Source: Dipetalonema caudispina
Lineage: Eukaryota > Nematoda > Chromadorea > Rhabditida > Onchocercidae
Reading direction: 5' to 3'
DNA length: 64,000 nt
Assembly (NCBI GenBank): GCA_013365325.1
Contig: JABVXV010000100.1
Coordinates: 1-64,000 of the forward strand
Shown here: one piece after another, positions 26,086-38,700 of the stretch
How positions within the stretch are numbered: position 1 is the first letter of the stretch
How the letters are laid out: each line of letters opens with the position of its first letter
Position numbers and translations under genes: made by a program
Notes under the pieces: generated by a model
Told to the model about the DNA's origin: nothing
The model's database searches: none
What the model saw: the letters and a program-made list of their open reading frames with translations, nothing else

Positions 26086-26789
26086 AGCTAACAGCGATAG
26101 ATCCGATATATCACTAAATGTATCTTTGATCCGTTCACTAATTCTGATCATGGGGTCACGAGAAGTGATGAAAGTGGAAGGTCGAGTTGTGAATGGTGGA
26201 AAAGAAGATGGATGTAGCTAACTAGCACATTTCTAGCATTTACACTTCATAATCGAGTCGTACGACGAAGTACGACCTTCTCGGCATGTGTAAGAATGCA
26301 GAAAATACAATTATGGCATTTAATTAATATAATTAACTGACAAATTAATATTAAATTGTTATGCTACCATCCTGTATGTAAGCTAAGCTGAATCATCTCT
26401 CTTTTTATGCAAGTTTTCACAGATTCAATGTCTTTATGCTTATATCTCATTTGGTAACTAATTGTAAAGTATTTCATGTATCGAATTAAAATTTAAAACT
26501 TGAATTGTATTTATAATTTGCTAATTATTCCATTTCAAAAATCTTCCTGTAAAAATAATCATACAATTATTATCAATTAGAAAAGGGAATAAAATGAGAA
26601 TATTAGAAGGATTTGTGTCGTAAAACAAAATTAAAATAAATTGAAGAAAATTAAAATGCAATTATTACATTTTAAACTCGACCTTCTCTTTCCATTATTT
26701 CTCATGACCCAATGATCAGAACTATTGGGATTCAGTGAACTAATCAAAGACACATTTAGTAATAATATCTGGGTCTATCGCTATTAGCT
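26086..26789. mobile_element. Inverted-arm element, about 704 bp (MITE-like)
   Basis: The left arm 26086-26188 and right arm 26675-26789 are imperfect reverse complements over about 100 bases. Matched blocks include agcta.cagcgatag, atcaaaga.acatttagt, catgatcaga and ggtcgagtt. The interior has no open frame of note. This is the architecture of a nonautonomous inverted-repeat transposon or a foldback element. No clear target-site duplication was seen, so the ends may lie a few bases outside the stated limits. Confidence 0.65.
26257..26276. repeat. Short perfect hairpin inside the element
   Basis: gtcgtac and gtacgac flank a 6-base loop (gacgaa), just inside the left arm of the inverted-arm element. 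Confidence 0.7.
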
Positions 26790-28401
26790 CCAGATCACAG
26801 AATTAATTTGTGAATCGTTTGAACTTTCACCTAGTTTTAATTTATCTATATGATGTGACATTTGAAATGATTTTTTTCCATCACATTTTGGTTTTAAGGC
26901 ATAATTTTCGTATTTAATTTTTCTTATCTTATCATATAAGATAGGCTAATGCTTCAAGCCAACATTTCCCTTTCTTTTTCCTTTATCTTTTAATCGAATG
27001 GAATCGGTAACTTTTTCTTCTTTAATTTATTTTTTAATAATAGACCGATCGTAACCTTCAATCATCTCATTGAAGAATAGCCGATCTTCTTGAAGACAGA
27101 AAATGAATTATCAGTCAGAATGGAAAATGTAATCAGTATGAATAATTATTATACAAATTATCCGTGATGTTACCGGAAATAGTGATCAGCTAATTTTTAT
27201 CTATTAAAAATCTAGTAGAGCCAAACTTGAATGATTACCATTTGGCTAATCCATTTTAATCATTAGCTTTTAAAATTATCTAATAATTAAATTTTTTGCC
27301 AATATTTATTTGGATAACATAATATAATTTTGAAAAGATATGAAGTGAAAAATTAGTTAACATTATTCAAGTTGAAATGCATTTTATCCAAAAATATTTT
27401 TATATAAATTAAAAATTATTGAGTTGATCAATTTTAAAATTTTCCAATCTCCTCATTTCATGCTGTTTATTTTGATTATTCTTATTCTAAATTGCTATTT
27501 GACAAGGTCATATTCAAAATTATATCAGATATTTCATCTTTTTTTCATTTTGGATTGGGAAGTTTTTTGAAATTTTCGCAAATAAAGCTGCAAATATTGA
27601 TTAAATGGATAAATGATATATAGAAGGAAGAAACTAACTGAACTGAAATTAAAACATTTTGCTTTAAAAATTATAAATATTGATAGCAAAAAATTTTTTT
27701 AGAGACGAAAAATGTTCGTAGTAAATTATTTGTAAGAAAAAGAAGTTGTTAATTTAAAAAATAAACATTGCACTATTTATAAATGTTTCTGATTTTTATA
27801 ATTTATTTGTGATTTTTTAATGATTTTTCTATTGTTTTTTACAACTTCCATGTAGCTCTAATACTTGAAACAATACTCGAAGATATGTAAAGTAAAAAAT
27901 TCAAGTGATTAACCATATGATTTAATCAAAAATGAAGGGAAAACAAACATATTCAAATTAAAAATAATTGAAATATTCTAGTTGAAATACTGAAGTTGAT
28001 TAAAATGTTCTAATCTAAGTGTTGAAAATAACTACTAGTAAATTAGCAATGAACACTAATTTTTTTGCAATTAAAATTTTTTTTCAAATAAAAATTCCTG
28101 CCCGCATTACCAAGTACACATAAAACAAAACTTTCAAAATACATAAAACAACCGTTTATTTGCAAAACAAAAAAGAAAAACGAAAAAAATATTTCGAGCA
28201 GTTAACGAGTAATGAAATAAATAATTTTCATCAAACAATTTTAAATTAGAAATGATGAATTTAATAACATTTCTTCTAAATAGTTCAATAAATTATTCAG
28301 ATTATTTCAAATTATTTCTCTCTAACTAATTCAATAAATTATTCAGCAAATATTAAATAAAAAAAACAAAGAAAAAAAATGAGTTCATCCCAATAATAAC
28401 A

Positions 28402-31400
28402 TTATAGTCGATGTGGCATTACAGTACTTAAAAATTCCGATTCTACATTTTGTTGACATTTAGCGAGTAATATTGTCGCATTTTTTCTGAAATTTATTAA
28501 AAATAATATCATAGTTAATTATACATTGTTTTATTTCATAAATCTAGATTTTCGAAAAATTCAAATTTCAAATTTTGGAAAAAATTACAATTAAAATTTC
28601 ATATTAAAAAAACTAACGTTTTTTCTAGCAAGCATTTTTTTGAATCAAAATAACATCGATTAGGATAAATCATTCCGTGTTGATCACATACTGGTAACCA
28701 GTCCTTGTTGCAATGAATATCGGCGGAGCAGCATTCACCGGAAATTTATCGAAAAAATTTTTTGGAAACAAAAAAATTGTAACGTATGATATCTATTTAA
28801 ATCGTTTGTCTTATGAAAAATTTTGCATGAATAATTGATTGATGCGTATTATAATTTTGTATGTTATACACAAATAATGAATTCTTTAATATCGTACTAA
28901 TACTTTTTTATACTTCAACAACTAACCATAATAAGCTATCTTAATTAATTTCTGCTGTGTTCGATTCATTATGCATTGTTTGTGCCGAAAAGTACACAAA
29001 TTAAGATGGGTTATACCATCGGTATCACAAATATGCCCACTATCAGTGCAACTTTCGGCACGTGATATCGTACAACATTCACCCATATATGCCACTTGAA
29101 GTGTACGATTGTTACGACGGTGTGATTCACATTGTGCTAATCTAAAAGTTAATTTGGTATTTCGTAAAATTTATGGATATTTCAATTTTAAAAAAGATTG
29201 CAATAAATTAAACGCAGTGTCTAAATGTAATCAATACTGAGCAAATTCTGAAATCTTCAAAATTTCAATTAAGTAACTATATATTAAATCTAGAAATAAA
29301 CAAGCTTGCAAAAGTTCAAAAGTTGTTTAACACATAACCCAAATGTTACGGATATGTTGGTTTGAATCTTGAAATCAAAACCGGAAATCTTTGCAGTGGT
29401 TCGATTGTTAATTTCGTAATCCAAAACAGATCACAAAACATGTCAATATTATACCTAAACTTGCACCAGTTATCATGGGTTGTTTGTGTATCATCACAAA
29501 GTGACATTCCAGATGGTTCATGTTGACAATCATCTATACAACATTCACCCCAATACCGAATTGTTAGATTAGTCCGGAAACGTTTCCGTGAAAGGCATGC
29601 CATTCGTTCATATTCACAAATATTATTATGCGTGTGACCTTCGCTATCACAAATTGGTGATGAGTTATTGCTATCACCACACTTTGTAGTAATTTCCTCA
29701 CAGCATTCTCCTAAAAAGTTCTTTATAATATTAGAATTAAACCTTTTGAAAATATATGCTTTCTTATGAAAATATTAAAAATAATTTTAGTAAATAGTTA
29801 TCAATAATTTCAGTAAATAATGTAAGTGCTGAAATGCTTATGAGATTTTACGGCATTAAATTTAAAAATGTTCCATGTTTTAACATTTGAAACTTCTTGA
29901 TGAAAGATTCTAATGGTGATGTTCCAAACATTTTGTTTGATATATTTATTTCTATTTTTGTACTTTCCGAATTTTTCAACAAATGGTTGATGCTTCCGGC
30001 ACTTTAACTTGGATGAAATTCCTGACCTACATAGTCAAGTTCCAATTTCATTTCTTCATTTCCCACAAAATTCCATCGATTACGTTGTTTGTTAAGTCCA
30101 CAAATTACATTGTTTAATTCACATTCATTTCGATATGTCATGCCTATTAAGTAATTATCAGTGATACATGATTAATGTATTTTCGTAATCAATCCTTATC
30201 ATTTTTTATCACTAAAATTAAGATCAATATATCTTGTCTTTCAACATTACGTATTAAAAGTTATGCAAATTAGTGCCTTTCATTTGGTATTTTCATTCAA
30301 TTCAGTGGACGCTGTTTTTGCTTCATTCTAAGTGAACAATAAAATATTCGAAATTTTTATTTTTAATTTTTTCCTTTTTCTTTCTTTTTTCTTTTTGTTC
30401 GTAAAACAAAATTTGACTTCAAAAATTTTGAGTAACCATTTGAAGCGCAAACAGGTTGGTAATCATTTGGCTTGCACTGTATATTACATTCATCACCGGG
30501 ACATGCAGTATGACTGGCAATGCTCAGTGACTGACCATCACGTCGTTTAGCAATGCAGTTTTGCACGCTAAACATGCATAAATTCTGCAAATAGCAGTTG
30601 AAATAAAGTGAAGATTACAATTTAATAATTAAAAATAAGATGAAATATTGATTTTAATTTCAAATTACTCATATAACTAACTTACTAAATGAGTAACATT
30701 ATCGCTATCACATATAGGAGCCCAATGTTGTTCACATCGATTTATACAACATTCTCCATTATATGCCATCAACAATGTTCTAAAAATAACTTTACAACGA
30801 TATAGGAAGAATGCTGCGATTGTATTTCATTGGATTTTCATCAATAGTTATTATATTTTAGGTAATTAGTTGATCAATTTTACAAATTTCGAATTTATTT
30901 GGGAAATTTTGCAATAGTTATTCCTACAAGTTATGACTTATACATTTCATCATTTCATTAAGTATGAGAAAAAAATTTGTGGTCATGGGAAAATGACATA
31001 ATTTTCTACAAATTTTATGCAAATTATTAGGAAAATGGCGTAAAAATTTATTCTTTTTATGAGTTATCTTCGACCATTCGAAATTCTGCTCCATTTAATT
31101 TTCACTTCCTCAATGAACTGATAAAAATGATAAAAGGAATAAACAAACTTATTATGACATCGTGCTTTAATCAAACGACATCGATTAACATATGTAATTC
31201 CATCCGTACCACAAATAGGCTCGTAATGTGTATCACATTCAATGTCATCATTGCAATTTGTTGCTTCATTTAATTTTAAAACTAGATAATTTTGTTAAAT
31301 TAGTTCGATAACAATTAATTCAAAATTTTCATGAAATATTACATAGCTCTTATATTATCCTATATATGATAAATGTAAAATATTCGATTTCTCAATACCA

Positions 31401-32563
31401 GTAATAAATTATCAATAATTTAATGATAATTATAGTGATACCTTGTGATAATTTTTCAATGTTTACGGTAGATATCGCAGAACAGCTACCATTCTCATTT
31501 AACAATGTTATCCTGTTATGTGTGATTTTTTCTGCTCGACATTTATACACCTGAAAAATATTTATATTGTAATCGATTGGAAATGTAAAAATTTTTGAAA
31601 TTTTAAATAGAAATTATTAATGTTCATTTAAAAAAAAAAAAAAGAACATAGAAACCGTTCCAAAAACAATGATACTATTATAATAATATGATAATAATTT
31701 CATTCACAAATTTATTCGTAAAGCCATACAAATTCTTTATTTCTCTGAAAAGATTTCAATTATTTTTAAACTGTCATGGTAACCTCAAAGCGACAGCGAC
31801 TTGAATGAGTGATATTGCGCGAGTCGCAAACTGGTCCCTGCGACTCCAATTGTTCCTTGTCACCAAAAGATTGTTCGCATAAATCTTCGGTTGGACAACA
31901 TCGGCCCATCTGTAAAATTTCATGTCCACTTTTCCTACGTTTTTTCCCAAATATATTATTTAATTATTTCAAAGTAAAGAAGGCAATTTTTTAAGGGAGC
32001 TGTTAGTTAATTGAAATTTAATACCCAGAAAATTAATAATCGTTTTAAAGTTAATAACTACTCAAAATTTTTTGTTTAAAAAATAACTCAACGTTCAAAT
32101 TTCTTAAAAGTTATTACTCATAGAAATCGATAATAGCTTGAAAAGTTAATAATTATTCATAGTTTCTTGCTTATGATAATTATTTGAAATTTATTGTTCA
32201 AAAAGTCGATATTCGTTTTGAAAGTAAATAATTATTTAAAATTTTGTTTCTGCTAAAAATACGAATAATTTTTACATATTCCAATACATCTTTATAATTT
32301 CATTAATTACAATAATTTGCATTCATTTTTGCATTCCTCCTATTATCGCTTAAATTTAATTTAAATTCCTTAAAAAACTTATTCCAAATTTACCATTACT
32401 TGCTTTTTAATTTTTCACTTTAACCACATCTCTAATTGCTTCATTCAATAATTGTTGACAACGAATAAATTGTTCCAAAGTTAATTATACATAATTTACT
32501 ACAATTTCGACTTTATTTCTGCGTCTTTCCCGCTGCCCTCACAAAGTTCTCAAACAATTATAT

Positions 32564-32594
<31 letters not shown>

Positions 32595-35500
32595 CAGAAA
32601 GGAAAAAAAAATAACATATGCGGCGGTGATATTATAACCATATTTTCGTTCATAAATACATCGTAACATTTCAAATTCACATTTTTTCTTCGTATGTCCA
32701 GCTTGATCACATACAAAATTTGAATCCGATTCTTCCTCTCCCAAAGTTTCATTACAGTTTGAAGCCAAACAATCTCGACATTCACCTGTACATTTCAGAA
32801 ATATTACTCAACAATTAATTTATTTAATGTAAAATGAAAAAAAAAAGGCAAGAAATAGCATTGATAAAAGCTATGACAAAAAAAAATAAGACAAGATTAT
32901 TTAACTATTAGTTAAAAATTACTATCAATATTAAGAAAAAAAAAAACTAAATTTACTGATTTTTTTTACATACAATCATTTTTATCATTTTATCATTTTA
33001 TCTTGTGAAATATTTGAATGACATTAATTCTTTATCTTAAAAAAGAAATATTTTTAATGAAACTAACCATAATACAATTGTTCCAAATTTTTGTCTCGAC
33101 ATTTTGCATTTAAGAATAAGCATCGATTCGGATAAGTTACAAAAGTTGTTGCACATATCGGCTCATATGTAAGATTTTCCGGACATTGACGATAACAACG
33201 ACGTGATGCTCAAAGAGGATTTGACGTGAAAATTTTGCATAAGTAGAAAAAAATGGTTATCTATTGATATAAACTTATTATTTAGATTGTCGTTTTACTT
33301 TTTTACATTCCATTATAATAGTTAAAATGATCAATGTAATTAATAAAAATCTCGTTAAGGATTACTTCTTGAATTTTGACCTTTTCTAGTTTCTTTTTTG
33401 TTACTGTTGATAGAGCACCATTTTCCCGCAACTAAAGATAAGTGTTTTCCACGTTGTGCAGCGATACACTGTGCCCGTAAAAAGGTGCATTGATTTCTGT
33501 AAATAATGCAAAATAAAATTAGCAATCATTTCAGTATAAAAGAAATTTATCATTTAAATTGAAAAATAATTACTAACCGATGCCAACGACCGTTGCTGTC
33601 ACATACAGGCCGTCGAATGCCATTACAACTTTTAGGCTTTGGACATACAATTTGCTCCTAAATGTAAGTTTGAAGTAAACTTTAGTCAATGAAATTAATA
33701 GCCTAATGTGTGTTAAACAACCATAGTAACTGAAGCATAGGTATTAGAATCGACCTATTTATTTATAACCATGCTATCATGAAAACTGTCTTCTTAGTTC
33801 TTGAAAATAGTATTTCCGCATATTTAAAACAGAATTTTTGGAAATAATAAAACATACATCGATCATAGACTTTTCGCTTTGTTCATCAACGGATTCAGCG
33901 GTCGATGATTGATTACAAGCCATTAAAGCGTACAAAAAAGAAGCATTAGCTTCATCCTTGAAAATTTAAATCATTTATGCTATCAAATATTTTAGCCATA
34001 CAAATTAATTTCCGGTAATTTTTCAATTTTATATGATAATTACGGGGATGGCACCTGTAATGATGGAATTCAGGATGACAAATTGTTTTGACGGACTGTA
34101 TGATGTCAATAAACAATAAGTCAATAATTTAAATTGAAATTTAATTTTTCATTTTCGTAAACTGCACTAACAACCGTTTAGATATAATAGGTACCAATAA
34201 CTGAATTTCTTTTCTTTTATAAAAATTTAATAAATATTCAAGTCATTATTCATTTATTAACTTACATTCTTCCGTTCCAAACAATTGTATTTCTGAAAAG
34301 TACACAAATTTCGATACGTCTTTTGTTTAGTATCACATACGGGCCTATTTTTTTGCGAACATTTTGTAGGACAAACCTGAAATATACGAAACAATTCCTG
34401 TGTTTCTATATAAATTCAATAAAAATTTAAAGTCTATCACGTCCAAGAAGCCTTCACTATTTAACAATTAATAAATTATGTTGTTAAAGGAGACCTAAAA
34501 CTGCGCATGGTGTTCAAAATTCAATTTATCAAATTTGTCAGCAACGATTGATCATTTTATGAATGGAAATTTTTAATTGTGACATTTTACATCATATATA
34601 TCTATAACCTTTGAATATAAATCTATTAAAACTGATTTAAAATGATGGTATTACATTTATTGTACCCGCGTTAGTGCTATAACCGATAATCAGTTAGTTG
34701 GATGATCAGGGAGAAAAAGATCATCACATTCTCCAAACTGATACTAAGATAATTTAAAGGAAATTATAACTGCTTTTCCATTTCAAAACTATTTGCAGGA
34801 TTTTTTGTTTCTTTTTTGCTCAAGTGATCATTATTTAAAGAAACGAAATTTCAATTTGGAAAAGATTATTATTGCAGGAAATCGACCAATGAAAGAACAA
34901 TAAATTTAATGTAAAAAAAATCTTCAATTATATAATGCATAAGATTTTAAACATTAAAAATTAATTAAATTTGAAAAATTATTGAATTTTCTTTTCAAAG
35001 AATATGATGAAAATATTTGAGAGCGATGAATGAAATAAAATTACTTCCTCTTCAAACGTGAAGATGGGTGATTGTATATTGCATGGCCCAACATGTACCA
35101 AAATTCTAGCATGATTATGATGCAAATTTATTCGTTTGCAACTAAATACGGCAAGTGAACAAGGACTGCGATGAGTTTGATTCATATTATCGCATACTGG
35201 TATCAGCGATTTTGGCTCATCATTGCAAATTGACATCACGTGCTTACACGTTTTTGATATAGTTCGATTTACGTTAATCACGTTTCGTTTATTGTTTCTT
35301 GCTGTTACCTGTTTTAAAATTTATATATTTTAACAGGAACTTATCGTTACAATTAGAAAAATATGCTAATTTCTATACTTGCAATAATGCAACAAATATT
35401 GAAAAACTATTTGTCAAAATATTAATTACAAATGTTTTCATACTTTTTTTATTTTCTGCGGAATGATGTTATTATTGTTCGCGATTGGTGGTAGTAATAG

Positions 35501-35767
35501 AGTGGTAAGACTACGTCGTATCTTACTTTCAATTAATTCTATCGTATTATTTGTAATTGTAGCAGCAGTAGTAGTAGCATTAATAAGAAAAAGAGAAGGA
35601 AGCGTAATATTTGTATTATTAGTTTGTTGTAATTCAGAAAAGATATCGTTATCATTGACATCAGTGAGATTTAAAATGTTATCAGCTGGATCAGAAGAAA
35701 TTACTGGAACAAAGATTATAAGTAATATAACAATAATTGTTGAAATGATATTCCATTCTGACAACAT
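28402..35767 (-). CDS. Secreted multi-Kazal protein, about 13 domains
   Basis: Eighteen exons: 35444-35767, 35045-35308, 34266-34376, 33858-33956, 33578-33657, 33405-33496, 33068-33208, 32616-32785, 31784-31909, 31442-31550, 31149-31281, 30686-30779, 30437-30584, 30027-30143, 29455-29710, 28927-29141, 28618-28738, 28402-28486; about 894 residues in continuous phase. It starts MLSEWNIISTIIVILLIIFV, a signal peptide, then an Asn/Thr-rich linker. From about residue 120 a unit repeats about 13 times: C..C, 'PVCD/PICD', a conserved Tyr or His, then C, C and 'GEC(C)'. The clearest unit is YEPICGTDGITYVNRC, a classic Kazal core. Many units have His for the usual Tyr. The family often inhibits serine proteases or forms extracellular matrix (agrin-type); the target here is unknown. 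The intron before exon 17 ends in CG instead of AG; all other borders are canonical. Confidence 0.85.
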
Positions 35768-35777
35768 TTATCACTTC

Positions 35778-35790
35778 CTGCAAAAGAAAT
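35778..35790 (-). promoter_or_regulatory. Candidate trans-splice acceptor
   Basis: The minus strand reads atttcttttgcag, ending 10 bases before the ATG at 35767 of the Kazal gene. A strong acceptor this close to a first coding exon is the usual spliced-leader position in nematodes. Confidence 0.5.
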
Positions 35791-38700
35791 AAAAAAAAGA
35801 AAAATTATGTAATTTTACTGTGAAAAAGAAGAAACTTCGCTTAGAATTAAAAATTTCTGCACTGAAAATGAATTTATTCCATAATCAGCTAAAACCAATA
35901 AATTAGTTAGCTACAATCATCAAATTATTAATATGGTCAGTTTGCATTAATCATTTAATTAATTGAAAATAGAAAAATACAATGAAAAGAATACTACGAT
36001 TCTGATTAATTAAGACAATAAATGATATTATATTTCTAAATGATTCACATTCTGTGATAGAAATGTTGGAAATGGAAAATTTGTATAGTTCAAAAATTAC
36101 ATTAATAACGTTCAACTTTATCAGTTATACAAATTTTTTACTTTATATGATTGGTAAAAAATATAATTTTTAGTGGAATTTTTATGAATTCTAACAAAAA
36201 TGAAGGAACATAGCTGGATTATGCCAGCAAAACTTTTTCATACAACAAAAATTTTGGTATTGGAACAAAAATTTAATTGCAGTATTGAAAAACTTAACAC
36301 TGGGCATAATATATCATCTTAAGCAGATATTTTGATTCATCTAAATTTTTTAGAAAAAAAATTTTTAGATTTACGTAAATTAATGATAAAATTATAAATT
36401 GAACAAGATAAAACTAATATTTGATATAATTACAAAAGAAATAATTGAATATTAATAATTTTTTTTTTTTTTTTGCCCTAATCTACACATACAAATAATC
36501 GCGCAATTTTTATTCACATTATTTTATTTAATTCAAATATTTCATTCAGTTTTTATCAAAAAAGTTCGGAAATATTCAAATGACTAGACAATTTAGAAGA
36601 AGAATTTCTTCATTTTTTTTCCATATATTTAGCATGATTTTTTCTTACTATTTTCAATTTCTATCATAAATTCATATCAAACATTTTTCATCAAAAAAAA
36701 AAATGAACAAGTCGAATTGAATAAATGAATAAACAAATCTGAAAAGTTAATTGTTGGTATTGCAAAACTTTTCAGTATGCTCGATGAATGCAATAACAAT
36801 TGGGTCGTCTTTCAGTTCATCCCACAAATACACTACTTGTTTTATTATCGTAATTAACCATACAAATAGTAATAATAATAACATCATTGCATAGTATTGA
36901 TCATATGAAACTAAAAAATTTCGCAAAAAAAAAAGAAAAAAATTCTTTAATTTTCAATTTTTATTTTCTTCCTTTATAATATGTATACATATAGATGTAA
37001 TGGTTTTGTTTTAAAGTTTGGTATTTTTAGGAAAGATTGGAATATCATAATGAACATAACCATTTCATCTTTATCATCGTAAATTGTTTTGTTATTGTGA
37101 GAGATTAAATCATTTTAATGAGACATTACGATTTATTATTGTTTCAAAAAAATTTTTTTTCTCAAAAATGCTGCAGAAGTATCAGACCATCTTGAAGTCT
37201 TTTTTTTTAGGCCTTTTGTATACATCATATCATATAGAATTATATGATTCATTCAGGGCCTTTAATGGAAGGCATTTCATGCAGGGATCTTTCATGAAAG
37301 GGCCTTCTTTATAACTTTTTATGGAATATTTTTTTACACGATTCTTTCATACATGCCTAAAAAGGCATTTCTTAAGCCTTTGATCTCATTTCTTTCGTAT
37401 TCTCAGCCTTAGGCTCAACAGTTAAGAAAATAACTTTAATTTACAAATGCATTCATTTCGGATTCCGTCAAAAAGCAATTTCTTGAAATAGCAACAACAA
37501 ATTGTATCGTTTGAATAGTATTGAAAATACATTGTTGTAATGAAATAAACTGTATGATAGACAGTTTAAATGTAAATATTTGATATATTATTAATTAAAT
37601 CATTTAATTATATGTGGAAAAGTTGGCATGAAAATTTATTTCAAAACAAATATATTCGAAGTATTGAAAAGTTAATAATAAATGAGTGGTAATAATAACA
37701 CTATCATTGCTAAAAACATTAATGTTTCGGAAAAAAGAAAAAAGCAATGACAATAACAATAATAACAACACCAATAAAAACAATTAAGAATAAAATAAAT
37801 TTTATGACCTATGCTTTTCTGACAAGAAATATTTTATGAACTATTTGCAAATGTCCATTTAGCTGTTTGCTTATTGTCTAATTATAACTCTCTATTCATT
37901 TTATTTATTGTCATATTTCTATTCTTAACTTTTTATCACTATTTTCTGCTTATTAGCATCCATATCTGATTGCTACGTATTTACTTATACTTCGGGTTAA
38001 ATCGATAATTAATGATTAAAAATATGCATATATGCGATAACTTTCTTATCTAAAAAAAAAAAAAAAAAAGAATGGAAGAGCTTAAATTTTATAGTATTGC
38101 AATATTTAGTCAAATTAAATGACATCATTTATATGCAGATTTTTTCTTCTATAACAAAATGATTTATTAATGGTTTGATTTCCAAAACAATCATTGCTTA
38201 TTTAAGAAGTAATAAATTGCTTATTTCATTGCTTATTTAAGAAATAATAAAGATAGAAATTGTTTGACAATTGGGGAAAATTGGACCGCCTTGAAAATTC
38301 ATCAGTAGCAAAGCATTTTGCCATTAATCAATAAACTGTCAACATTCATTGCGGACTAATTGCGAAAAAGTAATTAGCCTTAAAATTTATCCATCCCTCA
38401 TCTCACATTTTTTCCATTCGTTTTCTATACTTTACTTTCCATTATATATGATTTCTAATAGGTGGAGGAAAAAGCTTAAAGGAGAAAAATAAGCAACATT
38501 CGGGATTGTGTGTTGATGTTAAGTTAGATAATTGTGTTTTATAGAAGTCAGAAAGTTGAGATTTCAAAAATTCAAAAAGTACGTCAAATAGTTTGCGTTT
38601 TCTTTGTAATTTAAAGGACATATATTTGACGAAAAATATCGAAATGCTTTAGCGTTACTAATTTTAAAAATTAGGTAGGGCTTATGTCATTTCTTGGTAA

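Larger units (their letters stand above)
22969..28401. other. 5.4-kb intergenic region rich in simple repeats
   Basis: It separates the 5' end of the cathepsin F gene from the 3' end of the Kazal gene. It carries (GAAT)n, (GA)n, (GT)n and (GGA)n tracts and the inverted-arm element at 26086-26789. The cathepsin promoter should lie in its low part; no specific motif is recognised. No protein gene is supported. Confidence 0.6.

Noticed and set aside
25850..26117. Open frames of poly-Gly, poly-Arg or poly-Leu/Pro
   Set aside because: All come from the (GGA)n tract, which is open in every frame; no conserved sequence flanks it.
32558..32768. Intron read-through of a Kazal exon into a poly-Phe run
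   Set aside because: The Phe run is a poly-A/T tract after a usable donor; the exon joins the next Kazal half in phase when spliced.
14948..35767. Protease and Kazal inhibitor as a functional pair
   Set aside because: Kazal domains mainly inhibit serine proteases, while cathepsin F is a cysteine protease; 5.4 kb separates them, so adjacency alone does not support coupling.
35463..35792. Plus-strand 109-codon open frame
   Set aside because: It is antisense to the signal-peptide exon of the Kazal gene, which has a strong acceptor, signal peptide and in-phase continuation.
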